Counted from the first letter of the stretch, positions 19,201 through 29,214 are shown. The stretch: DNA of 64,000 nucleotides from Vicinamibacterales bacterium (GCA_041659285.1 JBAZYO010000018.1:19859-83858); one strand, 5' to 3'. Notes: generated by a model not told the origin, from the letters alone. Numbers and translations are program-made.

Positions 19201-19394
19201 TGCTCGACTTCGACGGCCGCCAGGCCGGCGGCTTCGGTCACCACGGTCACCTGGTTATTGGTCAGGTCCGGGAAGGCCTCGACGGGAAGATCCCGATAGG
19301 CGACGACCCCGGTGACGATCAGCGCGGCCAGGCAGATCAAGACGAACAGCCGCTGGCGCAGGCTGGTGGCGACGAAACGCTCGATTGCGCCCAT
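16290..19394 (-). CDS. czcA: Heavy-metal efflux RND pump, CzcA type
   Basis: Inner-membrane proton/cation antiporter of the HME-RND family, 1034 residues. The order is one N-terminal helix, porter domain, helices TM2-6, second porter domain, TM7-12. In TM4 the sequence DFGLIVDGAVVMMEN carries D396, D402 and E409. These acidic residues mark the divalent-cation pumps (Co/Zn/Cd/Ni), whereas CusA copper/silver pumps have neutral residues there. The motif FPDLTNNQVTV near the N-terminus is also family-typical. The gene follows the adaptor with one base between. The substrate is probably Zn, Co, Cd or Ni, but the exact metal is inferred only from the TM4 motif. Confidence 0.92.
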   Translation of the reverse strand: MGAIERFVATSLRQRLFVLICLAALIVTGVVAYRDLPVEAFPDLTNNQVTVVTEAAGLAAVEVEQRVSYPIETALMGVPGAEQVRSVSKSGLSLVTVVFEDAVPVYLARQLVNERVLEAKGRLPAGLTPTLGPVATAFGEIYQYLVESDEASLMERKTIHDWDLRTQLRSVKGVSEINSWGGLTRQYHVVVDPARLERFGISLRDVFAAIAVNNTSFSGGFIEHRSERYSVRGTGLVTGEADIRAIVVNEVDGVPVLVSDVADVRIGAMPRQGAVTHDGAGESVAGMVIMLKGENGKDVGARVKARMAEVVGTLPGGLRLTPFYDQTEVIERTAATVRRNLLEGSLLVVVVLFVFLRDVRASLIVAAVIPVSMLAGFIGMRIFGVSANLMSLGAIDFGLIVDGAVVMMENFIRRRGEAGHTQEHHDPHGSRLALFSGAATEVARPILFGVLIIVAVYLPIFTLEGLEGKMFRPMAITVCSAILGSLLLSLTVVPVMSSYLLKVAHTHHDERWFVRLRERYLHDLRWAMDHPGRTMALALAAVSLAMGSLPFLGTEFMPKLDEGSILIETRKLPSVSLQESVDMSMRVEKIVKAFPEVSQVVTKLGRPDLATEAMGIYQGDVYVALHPIETWTTGRDKPALIEAIAGALQTMPGVTFNFTQPMAMRLDEVISGVKADVAVKIFGQDPATLERLGAVVVRALEQVQGASDLQAEVLFGAAQLQIDIDRAQIARYGLNVADVREVVETVVGGSVVTELLDGPRRFPVLVRLPDEMRANADAVGSVLLTGRRGERVPLSRVARISETQAPEAINHENAERRLVVQTNVRGRDVGSFVAEAQSRVAAALSLPTGYRLAWGGQFENQARATARLALVVPLSIAIIFLLLFVTFGRLRQAGLVLLNVPFALVGGVAALWLRGLTLNLSASVGFIALFGVAVLNGVVLVTAVNKLREDGLALRDAVLAGAATRLRPVLMTALVAALGFVPMALSHGAGAEIQRPLASVVIGGVITSTLLTLMVLPTLYEVLEKRLLQLGDDD

Positions 19395-19395
19395 C

Positions 19396-20631
19396 TCAGT
19401 TGCCGCCTTCAGCGGCCGGCTTGAGCAACTCCGACTTCAACACGAAGCTGCCGGCAACGACGATGCGCTCGCCGGTTGTGAGCCCGGACTTGACCTCGAT
19501 CAGATCGTCCGCTTCGGCGGCGAGCTCCACTGCCCGCAACGAGAACCGGCCTCCGGCCCCCGCCACGAACACCGTCGTGCGCCCCTCGATGGTCTGGATC
19601 GCTCCCTTCGGCACCACAACCATCTGCCGCGGCTCGCTTTCACCGAGGGCGACTGTGGCAAACATCTCCGGCTTCAGGCGGCCGTCGGCATTCGGCACCG
19701 TCGAGCGCACCGTGATGCGGCGGGTCTTCGGATTGACGACGTCGGCGATGAAGGTGATGGTGCCGGCGAAGCGTTCGTTCGGGTAGGCCGCGACCAGCAC
19801 GTCAACCGGCCGGCCCGTCCGCACCCGCGAGAGCAGGGACTCGTCGATCTCCGCGACCGCCCACAGCGTGGACAACTCGCTGACCACGAACAGGGGCGTT
19901 CCGGGCGTGACGGTTGTGCCCTGCGTGACCAGGCGCTCCAGCACGACGCCGCCGATCGGGCTGCGGACGGGAATCTGCTCGTTGGTCTCTTCGGCGGCGG
20001 TCTGCGGGTCGTTCTCCGCGGCCTGGGCGACCGAGACGCCGACGTGTTCGAGTTCCTCGATGGAGCGGTTGACCTCCGCCTTTGACATGTCGAGCAACTG
20101 CGTCGCCGACACGCGTTCGACCTCGGCGCGTTGCATCTCCTGCAAGGAAATCGCCTTGTCGGCGTAGAGCCGCCGGGCCCGCTCGTGGGCGTCCACCGCA
20201 TACGCCAGCTCCTTGTCGAGACGGCGGCGGTCGGCAATCGCCTTTCGATACCCCGCCCACGCATCGTGCAACGCATGTCCGTGCATCGTGGCCAGCAACT
20301 GCCGGCCGCGCACCCGATCGCCAACCTGCGCAAGGGTCTCGAGGATCAGGCCCTCCTGCAGCGAGCCGATCCGCGCGGTCCTGGATTCGTCCAGGGCCAG
20401 CAGCCCCGGCGCCAGCAGGCGGTCGGTCCGCGTCCTGGTCTGCACCGCCTCGACAGCGATCCCGGCGTTCTTGATCGCATCGTCGGTCAGCTTGACGAAC
20501 TCGGGGCGGCCAGCCGCGGCAGGCGATGCGCCTTCTGGAGGCGGCACCGCGCCGGTGCAGGCGCCGACACCGAGGAGGCAGGCAAGCGCTGCGGCGGGCC
20601 GCAGGGCGCGATTGGTGAAGCACGCGGTCAT
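19396..20631 (-). CDS. czcB: RND efflux periplasmic adaptor, CzcB-like lipoprotein
   Basis: Membrane fusion protein that bridges the pump and the outer membrane channel. The 411 residues begin with a lipoprotein signal, CLLGVGAC (lipobox Cys near 25), so it is probably anchored in the inner membrane. A lipoyl/barrel-sandwich domain, a helical hairpin (about 125-205) and beta-barrel segments (VDVLVAAYPNERFAGTITFI) are visible. Methionine pairs typical of CusB are not evident, in line with a divalent-cation system. It overlaps the upstream outer membrane factor gene by 4 bases. Confidence 0.88.
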   Translation of the reverse strand: MTACFTNRALRPAAALACLLGVGACTGAVPPPEGASPAAAGRPEFVKLTDDAIKNAGIAVEAVQTRTRTDRLLAPGLLALDESRTARIGSLQEGLILETLAQVGDRVRGRQLLATMHGHALHDAWAGYRKAIADRRRLDKELAYAVDAHERARRLYADKAISLQEMQRAEVERVSATQLLDMSKAEVNRSIEELEHVGVSVAQAAENDPQTAAEETNEQIPVRSPIGGVVLERLVTQGTTVTPGTPLFVVSELSTLWAVAEIDESLLSRVRTGRPVDVLVAAYPNERFAGTITFIADVVNPKTRRITVRSTVPNADGRLKPEMFATVALGESEPRQMVVVPKGAIQTIEGRTTVFVAGAGGRFSLRAVELAAEADDLIEVKSGLTTGERIVVAGSFVLKSELLKPAAEGGN

Positions 20632-21848
20632 GGCAGGATCTCCAGGCCGACTGCGAGTCGCGCCTCCAATGATGCGGTGAGCGCCTCGAGGCGCAGTTCG
20701 ATGGCCGTGCGGCGCACGTCACCATGGACGCGTTCGGCGTCAATGAGCTTCAACACGTCGGCCGTGCCTTCCCGAAATGCCGCGCGAGCGGCATTGCGAA
20801 CGGCGTCGGCCGGCTCGAGCAGATCGCGCCCGGCGCGAGCGGCTCGTTGTGACAGGGCTCGTGCCGTCGAGATGAGCGCGGCGGCCTCCGACGCCAGGCG
20901 GCGGGCAACGGCGTCGCGTTCCGCGCGGGCCGCACGTTCCTCGCCGAGCGCCCTGGCCGCGGCGCTGCCATTGCGATCGAACAGCGGCACGGTCAGCGTC
21001 ACGCCCGCCACGGCGGTGTCGAAACCACTGGTGCGCTTGTAACCTGCGGAAATCACCGGGTCCGGGAAACGCCTGGCCCGCTCGAGGGCCGCCACCTGTT
21101 GCGCCCGCTCGAGGCGCATCGCCGCGGAGTGCAACTCCGGATGCCGCGCAATCGCGCCGTCCAGGGATCCTGGCGCGACCTCGGGGGCGGCGACGGACTC
21201 GGGCTCAACCAGTTGTTCCGAGGCGATCGGCGCCGCAGCGCCGATCACGAACGTCAGCGCGCCCAGGCTGCGCTCGAGTTCGAGCGAGGCCCTGGCGATG
21301 TCGATGTCCATGCGCGCGGATTCGGTCTCGAATTTCAGCAGGTCCGATTCGGCCGCGTACCCTTCGGCGACCCGCCGCCGCATGGTGTCAATGAGTGTGG
21401 ACAGCCCGTCGCGGTTGGCGGTGAGGGTCTCGAAGAGACCCCGCGACCTGAGCGCCTGCACATAGAGATGAACGGTGCGCACCGTGATTTGCCAATCCAC
21501 GATCTGCAGGTTGGCGCCGGCCAGATTCCGCTCCGCGGCCGCGATGCCGTGTCTCAGCCCGCGTTTTCCCGCAATCTCCAGGGGTTGGCTGACGACGGCA
21601 AAGACGTCGCGTGGAAGTGTCAACCGGCTGGCCGGTCCGAGGTTCTCGATGCGGACGTCGATCAACGGGTTGGGGAGCCGGCCGGTCAGCCGCGCGGCTT
21701 CAGCGGATCCGTCAGCCAGGCTTTGGGCGGCCCCGCGCAGTGGCGACGCCTCGCGCGCCTGGGCAACGGCCTGCGCCAACGTCAGGGGTGGTGGGGGTGG
21801 CAGGTTCGCCGTCGCCATGGCGGCGGCGAACGTGAGCGCAACAAGCAT
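20628..21848 (-). CDS. Outer membrane efflux factor, TolC/CzcC family
   Basis: Outer membrane channel protein of 406 residues that would complete the tripartite metal pump. It begins with a signal peptide (MLVALTFAAAMATA) and a polyproline stretch. Two TolC-type repeats follow, with long amphipathic helices (LTLAQAVAQAREASP, then PGSLDGAIARHPELHSAAMRLERAQQVAALERARRF) and the beta signature VAGVTLTVPLFDRNG. It is the first gene of the five-gene minus-strand unit channel-adaptor-pump-regulator-kinase, all joined by gaps of 15 bases or less or by overlaps. About 65 bases separate it from the lon stop upstream. Confidence 0.85.
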   Translation of the reverse strand: MLVALTFAAAMATANLPPPPPLTLAQAVAQAREASPLRGAAQSLADGSAEAARLTGRLPNPLIDVRIENLGPASRLTLPRDVFAVVSQPLEIAGKRGLRHGIAAAERNLAGANLQIVDWQITVRTVHLYVQALRSRGLFETLTANRDGLSTLIDTMRRRVAEGYAAESDLLKFETESARMDIDIARASLELERSLGALTFVIGAAAPIASEQLVEPESVAAPEVAPGSLDGAIARHPELHSAAMRLERAQQVAALERARRFPDPVISAGYKRTSGFDTAVAGVTLTVPLFDRNGSAAARALGEERAARAERDAVARRLASEAAALISTARALSQRAARAGRDLLEPADAVRNAARAAFREGTADVLKLIDAERVHGDVRRTAIELRLEALTASLEARLAVGLEILP

Positions 21849-21913
21849 GCGCCCAATCTAGCGAGGCGAGATAAGACCAGAATGAGAGGCGGGGGCGCGA
21901 GTCGGCGAACCTC

Positions 21914-24376
<2,463 letters not shown>

Positions 24377-24473
24377 GATGCCGCCCCTCCCGGGGCGAGA
24401 AAATTAAGGTGAGCCGGAGGCGGGACTCTAACAGGCCCCGCCACCGGCGGAGCCTGTGATAGGACGCCGGGTG

Positions 24474-24938
24474 TTATCCCCGCATGTCGAAGCCGAGGCT
24501 GGACGAACCGCGGCGCGCCTGGATGCGTTCGCGCTGCTGGGCCATCTCGCGGGCCTCTTCGCAGTCTTTGCAGCGGACGGCGAAGGGCAGCGCGCGCAGC
24601 CGGGGCTGGGCGATCTCTTCACCGCACTCGAAGCAATGACCGTAAGTGCCTTCTTCGAGGCGCGACAATGCCTCGTTGATCTTGTTCAGCGTCTCCGCCT
24701 TCATCTGGATGAGGGCGAATTCGATATCTTCCTGAATGTCGACCTCAGAGGTCTCACCAGGATCGAGGACTTCGTGGTCCTTTTCAGAACCCTCGGCGCG
24801 AACATCGCGGATCTTGCCCTGAACTTCGTTCAGGATCTCGCGCTGACGCTCGATGAGCATCCGCTTCAACTCGTCGTACCGTGCCCCGACGGGCACTTCC
24901 GCTACTGCGACGTTCCGCTTCTTTGACTTGGCTGCCAT
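24474..24938 (-). CDS. DksA/TraR-family zinc-finger protein
   Basis: Probable RNA-polymerase secondary-channel binding protein, 154 residues. A basic start (MAAKSKKRN) precedes a long coiled-coil arm (about 25-95). The C4 zinc finger CFECGEE...CKDC follows, and it is the conserved DksA/TraR signature. ATG 24938 is preferred; a start at 24965 would add nine residues. DksA-type factors cooperate with (p)ppGpp, and the window also encodes the Rel enzyme at 26772-28946. The acidic residue pair at the coiled-coil tip needed for full DksA activity is not certain here. Confidence 0.85.
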   Translation of the reverse strand: MAAKSKKRNVAVAEVPVGARYDELKRMLIERQREILNEVQGKIRDVRAEGSEKDHEVLDPGETSEVDIQEDIEFALIQMKAETLNKINEALSRLEEGTYGHCFECGEEIAQPRLRALPFAVRCKDCEEAREMAQQRERIQARRGSSSLGFDMRG

Positions 24939-25459
24939 GACTTCAGCCGCTCCTTCCGACTTCACCCTTTTGGGGAAGCTATTAAATTGCCCCGCTCTTG
25001 CGACCGTCTATAAGCAAGAGCGATGCCTATGAACCTGACCGAACTTGAACTTCCAATAACTGATATGAGCGACGGAAAGGATGACTGGGGATATAAACCG
25101 GAGGGCTTGAAAGTGCCTGCCGTCCGCTTGCCCGACGGCGGGCCCCGCCCCGGTCTTCCATGTCTATCGCGTTTATTATCAGAGGCTTAACAGCCCCTGC
25201 CGTTCCCGAATATCAGCGGTCCGAACACCGTTTACTGAAGATTAGACGCCGGACCCGCGTTTTGGGTTCTCCCCTGTATGTGTCACTTATCGGGGACACC
25301 CACAAACCGGGAAAAGGTAGCATATGGGCATACTGTGTGGCAACAATTACACTCCGCCTACGCGGCCAGGCGTTTAATGGGCCGCTACGGCGAGACCCCG
25401 CCGTAGCTCGCCCGAGAATGCCGCGAGCGGAGGCGGGCCGCCTTCAAGAGCGCCCTAAA
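24939..25459. other. Long intergenic region with inverted repeats
   Basis: This 521-base gap has lower GC than its neighbours. A perfect 8-bp inverted repeat gctcttgc / gcaagagc lies at 24994-25001 and 25014-25021, with a TATAAG-containing loop, a possible operator. A 9-bp perfect hairpin with arms gctacggcg / cgccgtagc spans 25384-25407 without a following T-run. One short open frame (25023-25190) is listed separately. No RNA gene was recognised. Confidence 0.45.
25023..25190 (+). CDS. Possible small protein of 55 residues
   Basis: Weakly supported. ATG 25023 (or 25029, two codons later) opens a frame ending at TAA 25190. It encodes a mostly acidic, non-repetitive peptide beginning MPMNLTELELPITDMSDGKD and containing WGYKPEG. 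Unlike shadow frames in this window it has balanced composition. No ribosome binding site is clear, and the inverted repeat at 24994-25021 lies immediately upstream. No family is recognised. It may be chance. Confidence 0.25.
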   Translation: MPMNLTELELPITDMSDGKDDWGYKPEGLKVPAVRLPDGGPRPGLPCLSRLLSEA

Positions 25460-26092
25460 ATGACGTGCCCCCTGTGTCGAAAAAGACCCACCAAGCGGGA
25501 CTGCCCCGCACTGGGCCGGGGAATTTGTCCCACCTGCTGCGCCACCAAGCGGCTCGTCGAGATCACCTGCCCGGCCGATTGCGGGCACCTGGAGGCCGCC
25601 CAACGCCACCCGGCGGCCGTGGTTAAACGCCAAATCGACAGGGACGTGACGGTCTTGATGGCGACCACGGGGCGGCTGTCGGAACAGCAACTCCAGCTGT
25701 TCTTCCTTGTGCAGTCGATCATCCTGGGTTACAAGCCCGACGGGCTGGCCCGGGTGCTCGACACCGATGTCGCGCAGGCGACAGGGGCGCTCGCCAACTC
25801 CCTGGAAACGTCGAGCCGGGGCGTTATCTTCGAGGAGGCCACCCCGTCCCTGGTGGCGGCGGCCCTGCGCAAGGAAATGCGGACCCTGGTGGACGAGATC
25901 ACCAAGAACGGCGGCTCCCGGGCCGAGCGCGAGGTGGCGGCGGTGCTGCGCGGGATCGAACGCGGGGCCAGCCACCAGGGCGGCCAGGTAGACGAGGGGC
26001 CGACGGGCTACCTGGAACTGGTCCGCCGGGTCCTCCACCAGGGCGCGCCAAGGCGGGGTCAGACCCCGATTCTCGATCCGAGAGGGGTCTGA
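25460..26092 (+). CDS. Cysteine-rich putative zinc-binding protein of unknown function
   Basis: Family not recognised. The 210-residue protein starts with a compact cysteine cluster: C3, C6, C15, C23, C26, C27, C37, C41 and H43. That could bind two zinc ions in a treble-clef or ribbon-like unit. The remainder is helical (LSEQQLQLFFLVQSIILGY and VAAALRKEMRTLVDEI). ATG 25460 starts directly at the first knuckle; extending upstream to 25160 adds non-protein-like sequence. The final residues (from about GQTPILDPRGV) and the TGA stop are encoded by the palindromic repeat at 26055-26095, so the original C-terminus may have differed. Confidence 0.6.
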   Translation: MTCPLCRKRPTKRDCPALGRGICPTCCATKRLVEITCPADCGHLEAAQRHPAAVVKRQIDRDVTVLMATTGRLSEQQLQLFFLVQSIILGYKPDGLARVLDTDVAQATGALANSLETSSRGVIFEEATPSLVAAALRKEMRTLVDEITKNGGSRAEREVAAVLRGIERGASHQGGQVDEGPTGYLELVRRVLHQGAPRRGQTPILDPRGV

Positions 26093-26155
26093 CCCTACCG
26101 CGGCCCTGCGAAGGGGCCAGACCCCTCGGGCAGAACCTGCTCGGGGTCAGGCCCC
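26055..26155. repeat. Cluster of four GGGGTC-N-GACCCC-type palindromes
   Basis: Four imperfect copies of one palindrome: ggggtcagacccc (26055-26067), ggggtctgaccc (26084-26095), aggggccagacccct (26112-26126) and ggggtcaggcccc (26143-26155). The same family recurs at 38273-38317 and 60543-60613. The first two copies encode the end of the upstream protein, including its stop. The cluster lies between that gene and rpmB and could fold into successive RNA hairpins. Confidence 0.85.
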
Positions 26156-26194
26156 GTACTGATAAGATAGGGGTTTCTTCAAGGAGCCTGTGTA

Positions 26195-26410
26195 ATGGCA
26201 ATGCGCTGTGAAATCTGTGGCAAGGGTCCGGTGGTGGGCCGCCGTGTCTCTCACGCCCACAACGTCCGTCCCCGCCGCTTCGAGCCGAACCTCCAGACAG
26301 TTCGTGCGGTCGTCGATGGCGCCACCAAGCGCGTGAAGGTGTGCACGCGCTGCATCCGTTCGAGCAAGATCGTCAAGGCGGGGTCGAACAAGAACGTCAA
26401 GGCCGCCTAA
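26195..26410 (+). CDS. rpmB: 50S ribosomal protein L28
   Basis: Structural protein of the large ribosomal subunit, 71 residues. The N-terminal MRCEICGKGPVVGRRVSHA and the later KVCTRCIRS give the C-x2-C...C-x2-C zinc-binding form of L28. A good ribosome binding site, AAGGAG at 26181-26186, precedes ATG 26195 by 8 bases. ATG 26201 is an alternative in-frame start. ridA begins immediately after the stop, so the two are probably co-transcribed. Confidence 0.97.
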   Translation: MAMRCEICGKGPVVGRRVSHAHNVRPRRFEPNLQTVRAVVDGATKRVKVCTRCIRSSKIVKAGSNKNVKAA

Positions 26411-26791
26411 ATGCGGGAACTGGTGACGGCAGCCGGCGCGGTCAAGGCCATCGGGCCTTATTCGCCTGCGCTCAAGGTCGGGAACCTGCTGTTCCTGTCG
26501 GGATCGATTCCGCTTGATCCCGTCACCGGCCAGATCGTGGCCGGCGACATCACCGCCCAGGCGGCGCGCGTGATGGAAAACATCAAGGCGCTGCTGGCGG
26601 CGGCCGGCGCGGACTTCTCGCACGTGGCACGCACCACCGTGTTCATGGTGGACCTCGGCGAGTTCGCCGCCATGAACGACGTCTACGCGAGCTACTTCAC
26701 GGCGCCGTACCCGGCCCGCTCGACCGTGCAGGTGGTGAAGCTCCCCAGGGACGTGCGCGTCGAAATCGACGTCATCGCCGTTCTGGGATAG
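26411..26791 (+). CDS. ridA: RidA-family enamine/imine deaminase
   Basis: Hydrolyses reactive 2-aminoacrylate-type enamines and imines released by PLP enzymes. The 126-residue protein has the family landmarks AIGPYSPALKVGNLLFLSGSIPLDP, the arginine of PYPARSTVQV that binds the substrate carboxylate, and VEIDVIAVLG at the end. Its ATG directly follows the rpmB stop. Its last 20 bases overlap the convergent rel gene. Confidence 0.93.
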   Translation: MRELVTAAGAVKAIGPYSPALKVGNLLFLSGSIPLDPVTGQIVAGDITAQAARVMENIKALLAAAGADFSHVARTTVFMVDLGEFAAMNDVYASYFTAPYPARSTVQVVKLPRDVRVEIDVIAVLG

Positions 26792-28946
26792 GCGCCGTCC
26801 GCTCCACGTCCAACACCCCTTTGATCCCGCGGATCGCCTTGATCACCTGCTCGAGGTGTTTCATGTCCTTGATCTCGACGGTGATGTCGATGCGCCCGCG
26901 CTGGTCGCCGGTGCGCGCCTCGACGTTGGTGATGTTGGTGTTGATGTCGGAAATCCGCTGGCTGAGCTCGGCGAGCATGCCCTTGCGGTCTTCGACCTCG
27001 ATCGTCAGCCGCACGGTGTAGGGCGCGATGTCGCCGCCCTTGTCCCACTCGACGTCGATGCGGCGCTCGGGGTCGTACATCAGGTTGATCACATTCGGGC
27101 ACTTGGCGGCGTGCACCGACACGCCCTTGCCGCGCGTGATGTAGCCGACAATGCTCTCGCCGCGAATCGGGTTGCAGCACTTCGCCCGGAACACCATCAG
27201 GTCGTCGGCGCCGCGGACCTTGATGCGATCGGGATCGGAGCCGGTCCGCAGCACGCGCTTCACCGCCGACAGCACCGGGTGTTCCGGCGCCTGCTCCTTC
27301 AGCTGGTCCTGCGGAACGATCTTGTCGAGCACCAGGCGCGGCGACACCTTGCCGTAGCCGATCTGCGCGAGCAGGTCCTCCGGCTTGGCGGCGGCGAACT
27401 CGGCGAGAATCCTGCCCATCGCCTCGCCTTCGACCAGCTTCGTGCCGTTCAGTCCAAACCGGCGCGCTTCCTTGTCGAACACGCGCTTGCCGAGCTCGAC
27501 CGCGCGGTCCTTCTCTTCTCCCTGGATCAGGTGCTTGATCTTGTTGCGCGCGCGCGCGGTGACCGCGAAGTTCAGCCAGTCGCGGCTGGGCTTGTGCGAG
27601 GCGTTGCGGACAATCTCGACGATGTCGCCGTTCTTGAGACGGGTGCGGAGCGGCACCATGCGCCCGTTGACGCGGGCGCCGACGCACTGGTGGCCGACGT
27701 CGGTGTGAATCGCGTAGGCGAAGTCGATCGCGGTGGAGCCCTTCGGCAGCACCTTCACCGTGCCGCGCGGCGTGAAGGTGTAGACCTCTTCGGGGTAGAG
27801 ATCGATCTTGAGGTTCGACAGGAATTCCTGCGGGTCGCGGACTTCCTGCTGCCATTCGAGCAGCTGCCGCAGCCACTGGAAGTACTGCTCGTCGCGGCCG
27901 GCGCCGACGCGGCCTTCCTTGTACTTCCAGTGCGCGGCAATGCCTTCCTCGGCCAGCCGGTGCATTTCCTCGGTGCGGATCTGCACCTCGAAGGGAAAGC
28001 CGCGGTCGCTGATCACCGAGGTGTGCAGCGACTGGTAGCCGTTGGGCCGCGGCATGGCGATGAAGTCCTTGATGCGGCCCGGCACCGGCGACCACGTCTG
28101 GTGAATGATCCCGAGCGCGGCGTAACAGTCCTTCACCGACGGCGTGACAATGCGGAGGGCGACGAAGTCGTAGACCTGCTCGAGGTCGATCTTCTGGCGC
28201 TTGAGTTTGAGCCAGATGCTGTAGAGGCGCTTGACCCGGCCGTCGACGCTGATCACCGGCACTTGCGCCTCGCGCAGCTTGTCGCGGATGTCGGCGGTCA
28301 GCTGCTCGATCATCCCCTCGGTGGGCTTGCGCTTGGCCGCCACCTTGGAGCGGAGCGACTCGAAGGCGGCGGGCTCGAGGTAGCGGAACGACAGCTCCTC
28401 GAGCTCGTTCTTGATGCGGCTCATGCCCAGCCGGTTGGCGATCGGCGCGTAGATGTCGAGCGTCTCCTGCGCGATGCGGGCGCGCCGGTCGTCGGGCATG
28501 TGCTGGAGCGTGCGCATGTTGTGGAGCCGGTCGGCGAGCTTGACCAGGATGACGCGGATGTCGTCCACCATCGCCAGCAGCATCTTGCGGAAGTTTTCCG
28601 CCTGGCGCTCCTCGGTGGACGAAAAGGGGATGGCGCCGATCTTGGTGACGCCCTCGACGATGTGGGCGACGTCCTCGCCGAACTTCTCGCGGATCTTCTC
28701 GGGGGTGGTCAGCGTGTCTTCGACCACGTCGTGGAGCAGGCCGGCCGCGATACAGACCGCGTCCAGCTTCATTTCGGCCAGGATGTCGGCCACTTCCAGG
28801 GGGTGGACCAGGTAGGGTTCGCCCGAATGGCGGATCTGTCCCTTGTGCTCCAGGGCCGAAAATACGTAGGCCCGGCGGAGCAACTCGAGATCGGCGTCCG
28901 GGCTGTAGCCGCGGACCTTGTCGAGCAGATCCTCGAAGCGAATCAT
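26772..28946 (-). CDS. rel: Bifunctional (p)ppGpp synthetase/hydrolase
   Basis: Long Rel/SpoT enzyme, 724 residues, that makes and degrades the alarmone (p)ppGpp. The N-terminal HD hydrolase is intact (YLVHPLEVA, then GLLHDVVEDT), so hydrolysis is expected. The synthetase domain contains GRIKDFIAMPRPNGYQSLHT. The R-x-K-D motif there is the one found in bifunctional enzymes rather than the E-x-D-D of RelA. The TGS domain (VYTFTPRGTVKVLPKGSTAIDFAY), a conserved cysteine-rich helical region and a C-terminal ACT domain follow. Three REP-like palindromes lie in its upstream region (28984-29096). The gene overlaps the convergent ridA end. Confidence 0.95.
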   Translation of the reverse strand: MIRFEDLLDKVRGYSPDADLELLRRAYVFSALEHKGQIRHSGEPYLVHPLEVADILAEMKLDAVCIAAGLLHDVVEDTLTTPEKIREKFGEDVAHIVEGVTKIGAIPFSSTEERQAENFRKMLLAMVDDIRVILVKLADRLHNMRTLQHMPDDRRARIAQETLDIYAPIANRLGMSRIKNELEELSFRYLEPAAFESLRSKVAAKRKPTEGMIEQLTADIRDKLREAQVPVISVDGRVKRLYSIWLKLKRQKIDLEQVYDFVALRIVTPSVKDCYAALGIIHQTWSPVPGRIKDFIAMPRPNGYQSLHTSVISDRGFPFEVQIRTEEMHRLAEEGIAAHWKYKEGRVGAGRDEQYFQWLRQLLEWQQEVRDPQEFLSNLKIDLYPEEVYTFTPRGTVKVLPKGSTAIDFAYAIHTDVGHQCVGARVNGRMVPLRTRLKNGDIVEIVRNASHKPSRDWLNFAVTARARNKIKHLIQGEEKDRAVELGKRVFDKEARRFGLNGTKLVEGEAMGRILAEFAAAKPEDLLAQIGYGKVSPRLVLDKIVPQDQLKEQAPEHPVLSAVKRVLRTGSDPDRIKVRGADDLMVFRAKCCNPIRGESIVGYITRGKGVSVHAAKCPNVINLMYDPERRIDVEWDKGGDIAPYTVRLTIEVEDRKGMLAELSQRISDINTNITNVEARTGDQRGRIDITVEIKDMKHLEQVIKAIRGIKGVLDVERTAPIPERR

Positions 28947-28983
28947 GAAGTTCGGTGTCTAATGGCTTTATCGGTCGCTGAAG

Positions 28984-29096
28984 GTCCGGCTAGAGCCGGA
29001 CATTTGGCGCTGAGGGTCCGGCTAAAGCCGGACGCTACATTTAGAGACAAGCCCGCCGAGCCGGAAGTGCCATGTGGCGTCCGCCTTTAGGCGGAC
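28984..29096. repeat. Three REP-like palindromes (gtccggct...agccggac family)
   Basis: Palindromic copies at 28984-29001 (arms gtccggct / agccggac), 29016-29033 (same arms) and 29079-29096 (variant arms gtccgcct / aggcggac). They lie in the divergent gap between rel and the TPR lipoprotein at 29215. The arms form perfect 8-bp stems with 2-base loops. They are distinct from the ggggtc family and the gggcaccc family. Confidence 0.85.
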
Positions 29097-29155
29097 CTTG
29101 CCTCCATCATAGGGCATGACCTCACTGGTGGTTGCGGGGGGTCTGGAAACGAAGC

Positions 29156-29161
29156 TATACT
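29156..29161 (+). promoter_or_regulatory. Candidate -10 element for the TPR lipoprotein gene
   Basis: TATACT at 29156-29161 matches five of six sigma-70 -10 bases. A weak ttgcgg (29132-29137) lies 18 bases upstream as the possible -35. The leader would be about 48 bases and includes a strong AGGGGG ribosome binding site before ATG 29215. Confidence 0.4.
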
Positions 29162-29214
29162 TTCCGGCCTTGCGGCTTGAACGTGTTTTACAGGGACTTA
29201 CAGGGGGAATTCTG

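Noticed and set aside
16884..19424. An open frame of 846 codons on the plus strand opposite czcA
   Set aside because: It is the mirror of a well-conserved pump gene. The translation is rich in His, Arg, Asp and Gly with no family motif, as expected of antisense frames in high-GC DNA.
25160..25459. Upstream 100-codon extension of the cysteine-rich protein
   Set aside because: The extension is not protein-like and lies in the AT-richer spacer, while the cysteine cluster begins exactly at ATG 25460.
26055..26155. A CRISPR-like array from regularly spaced ggggtc palindromes
   Set aside because: Units are only 12-15 bases, spacing is irregular and short, spacers are not unique protospacer-length sequences, and no cas genes are present.
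26856..29090. A 744-codon plus-strand frame opposite rel
   Set aside because: Shadow of the conserved Rel gene, with no domain recognisable and no start context.
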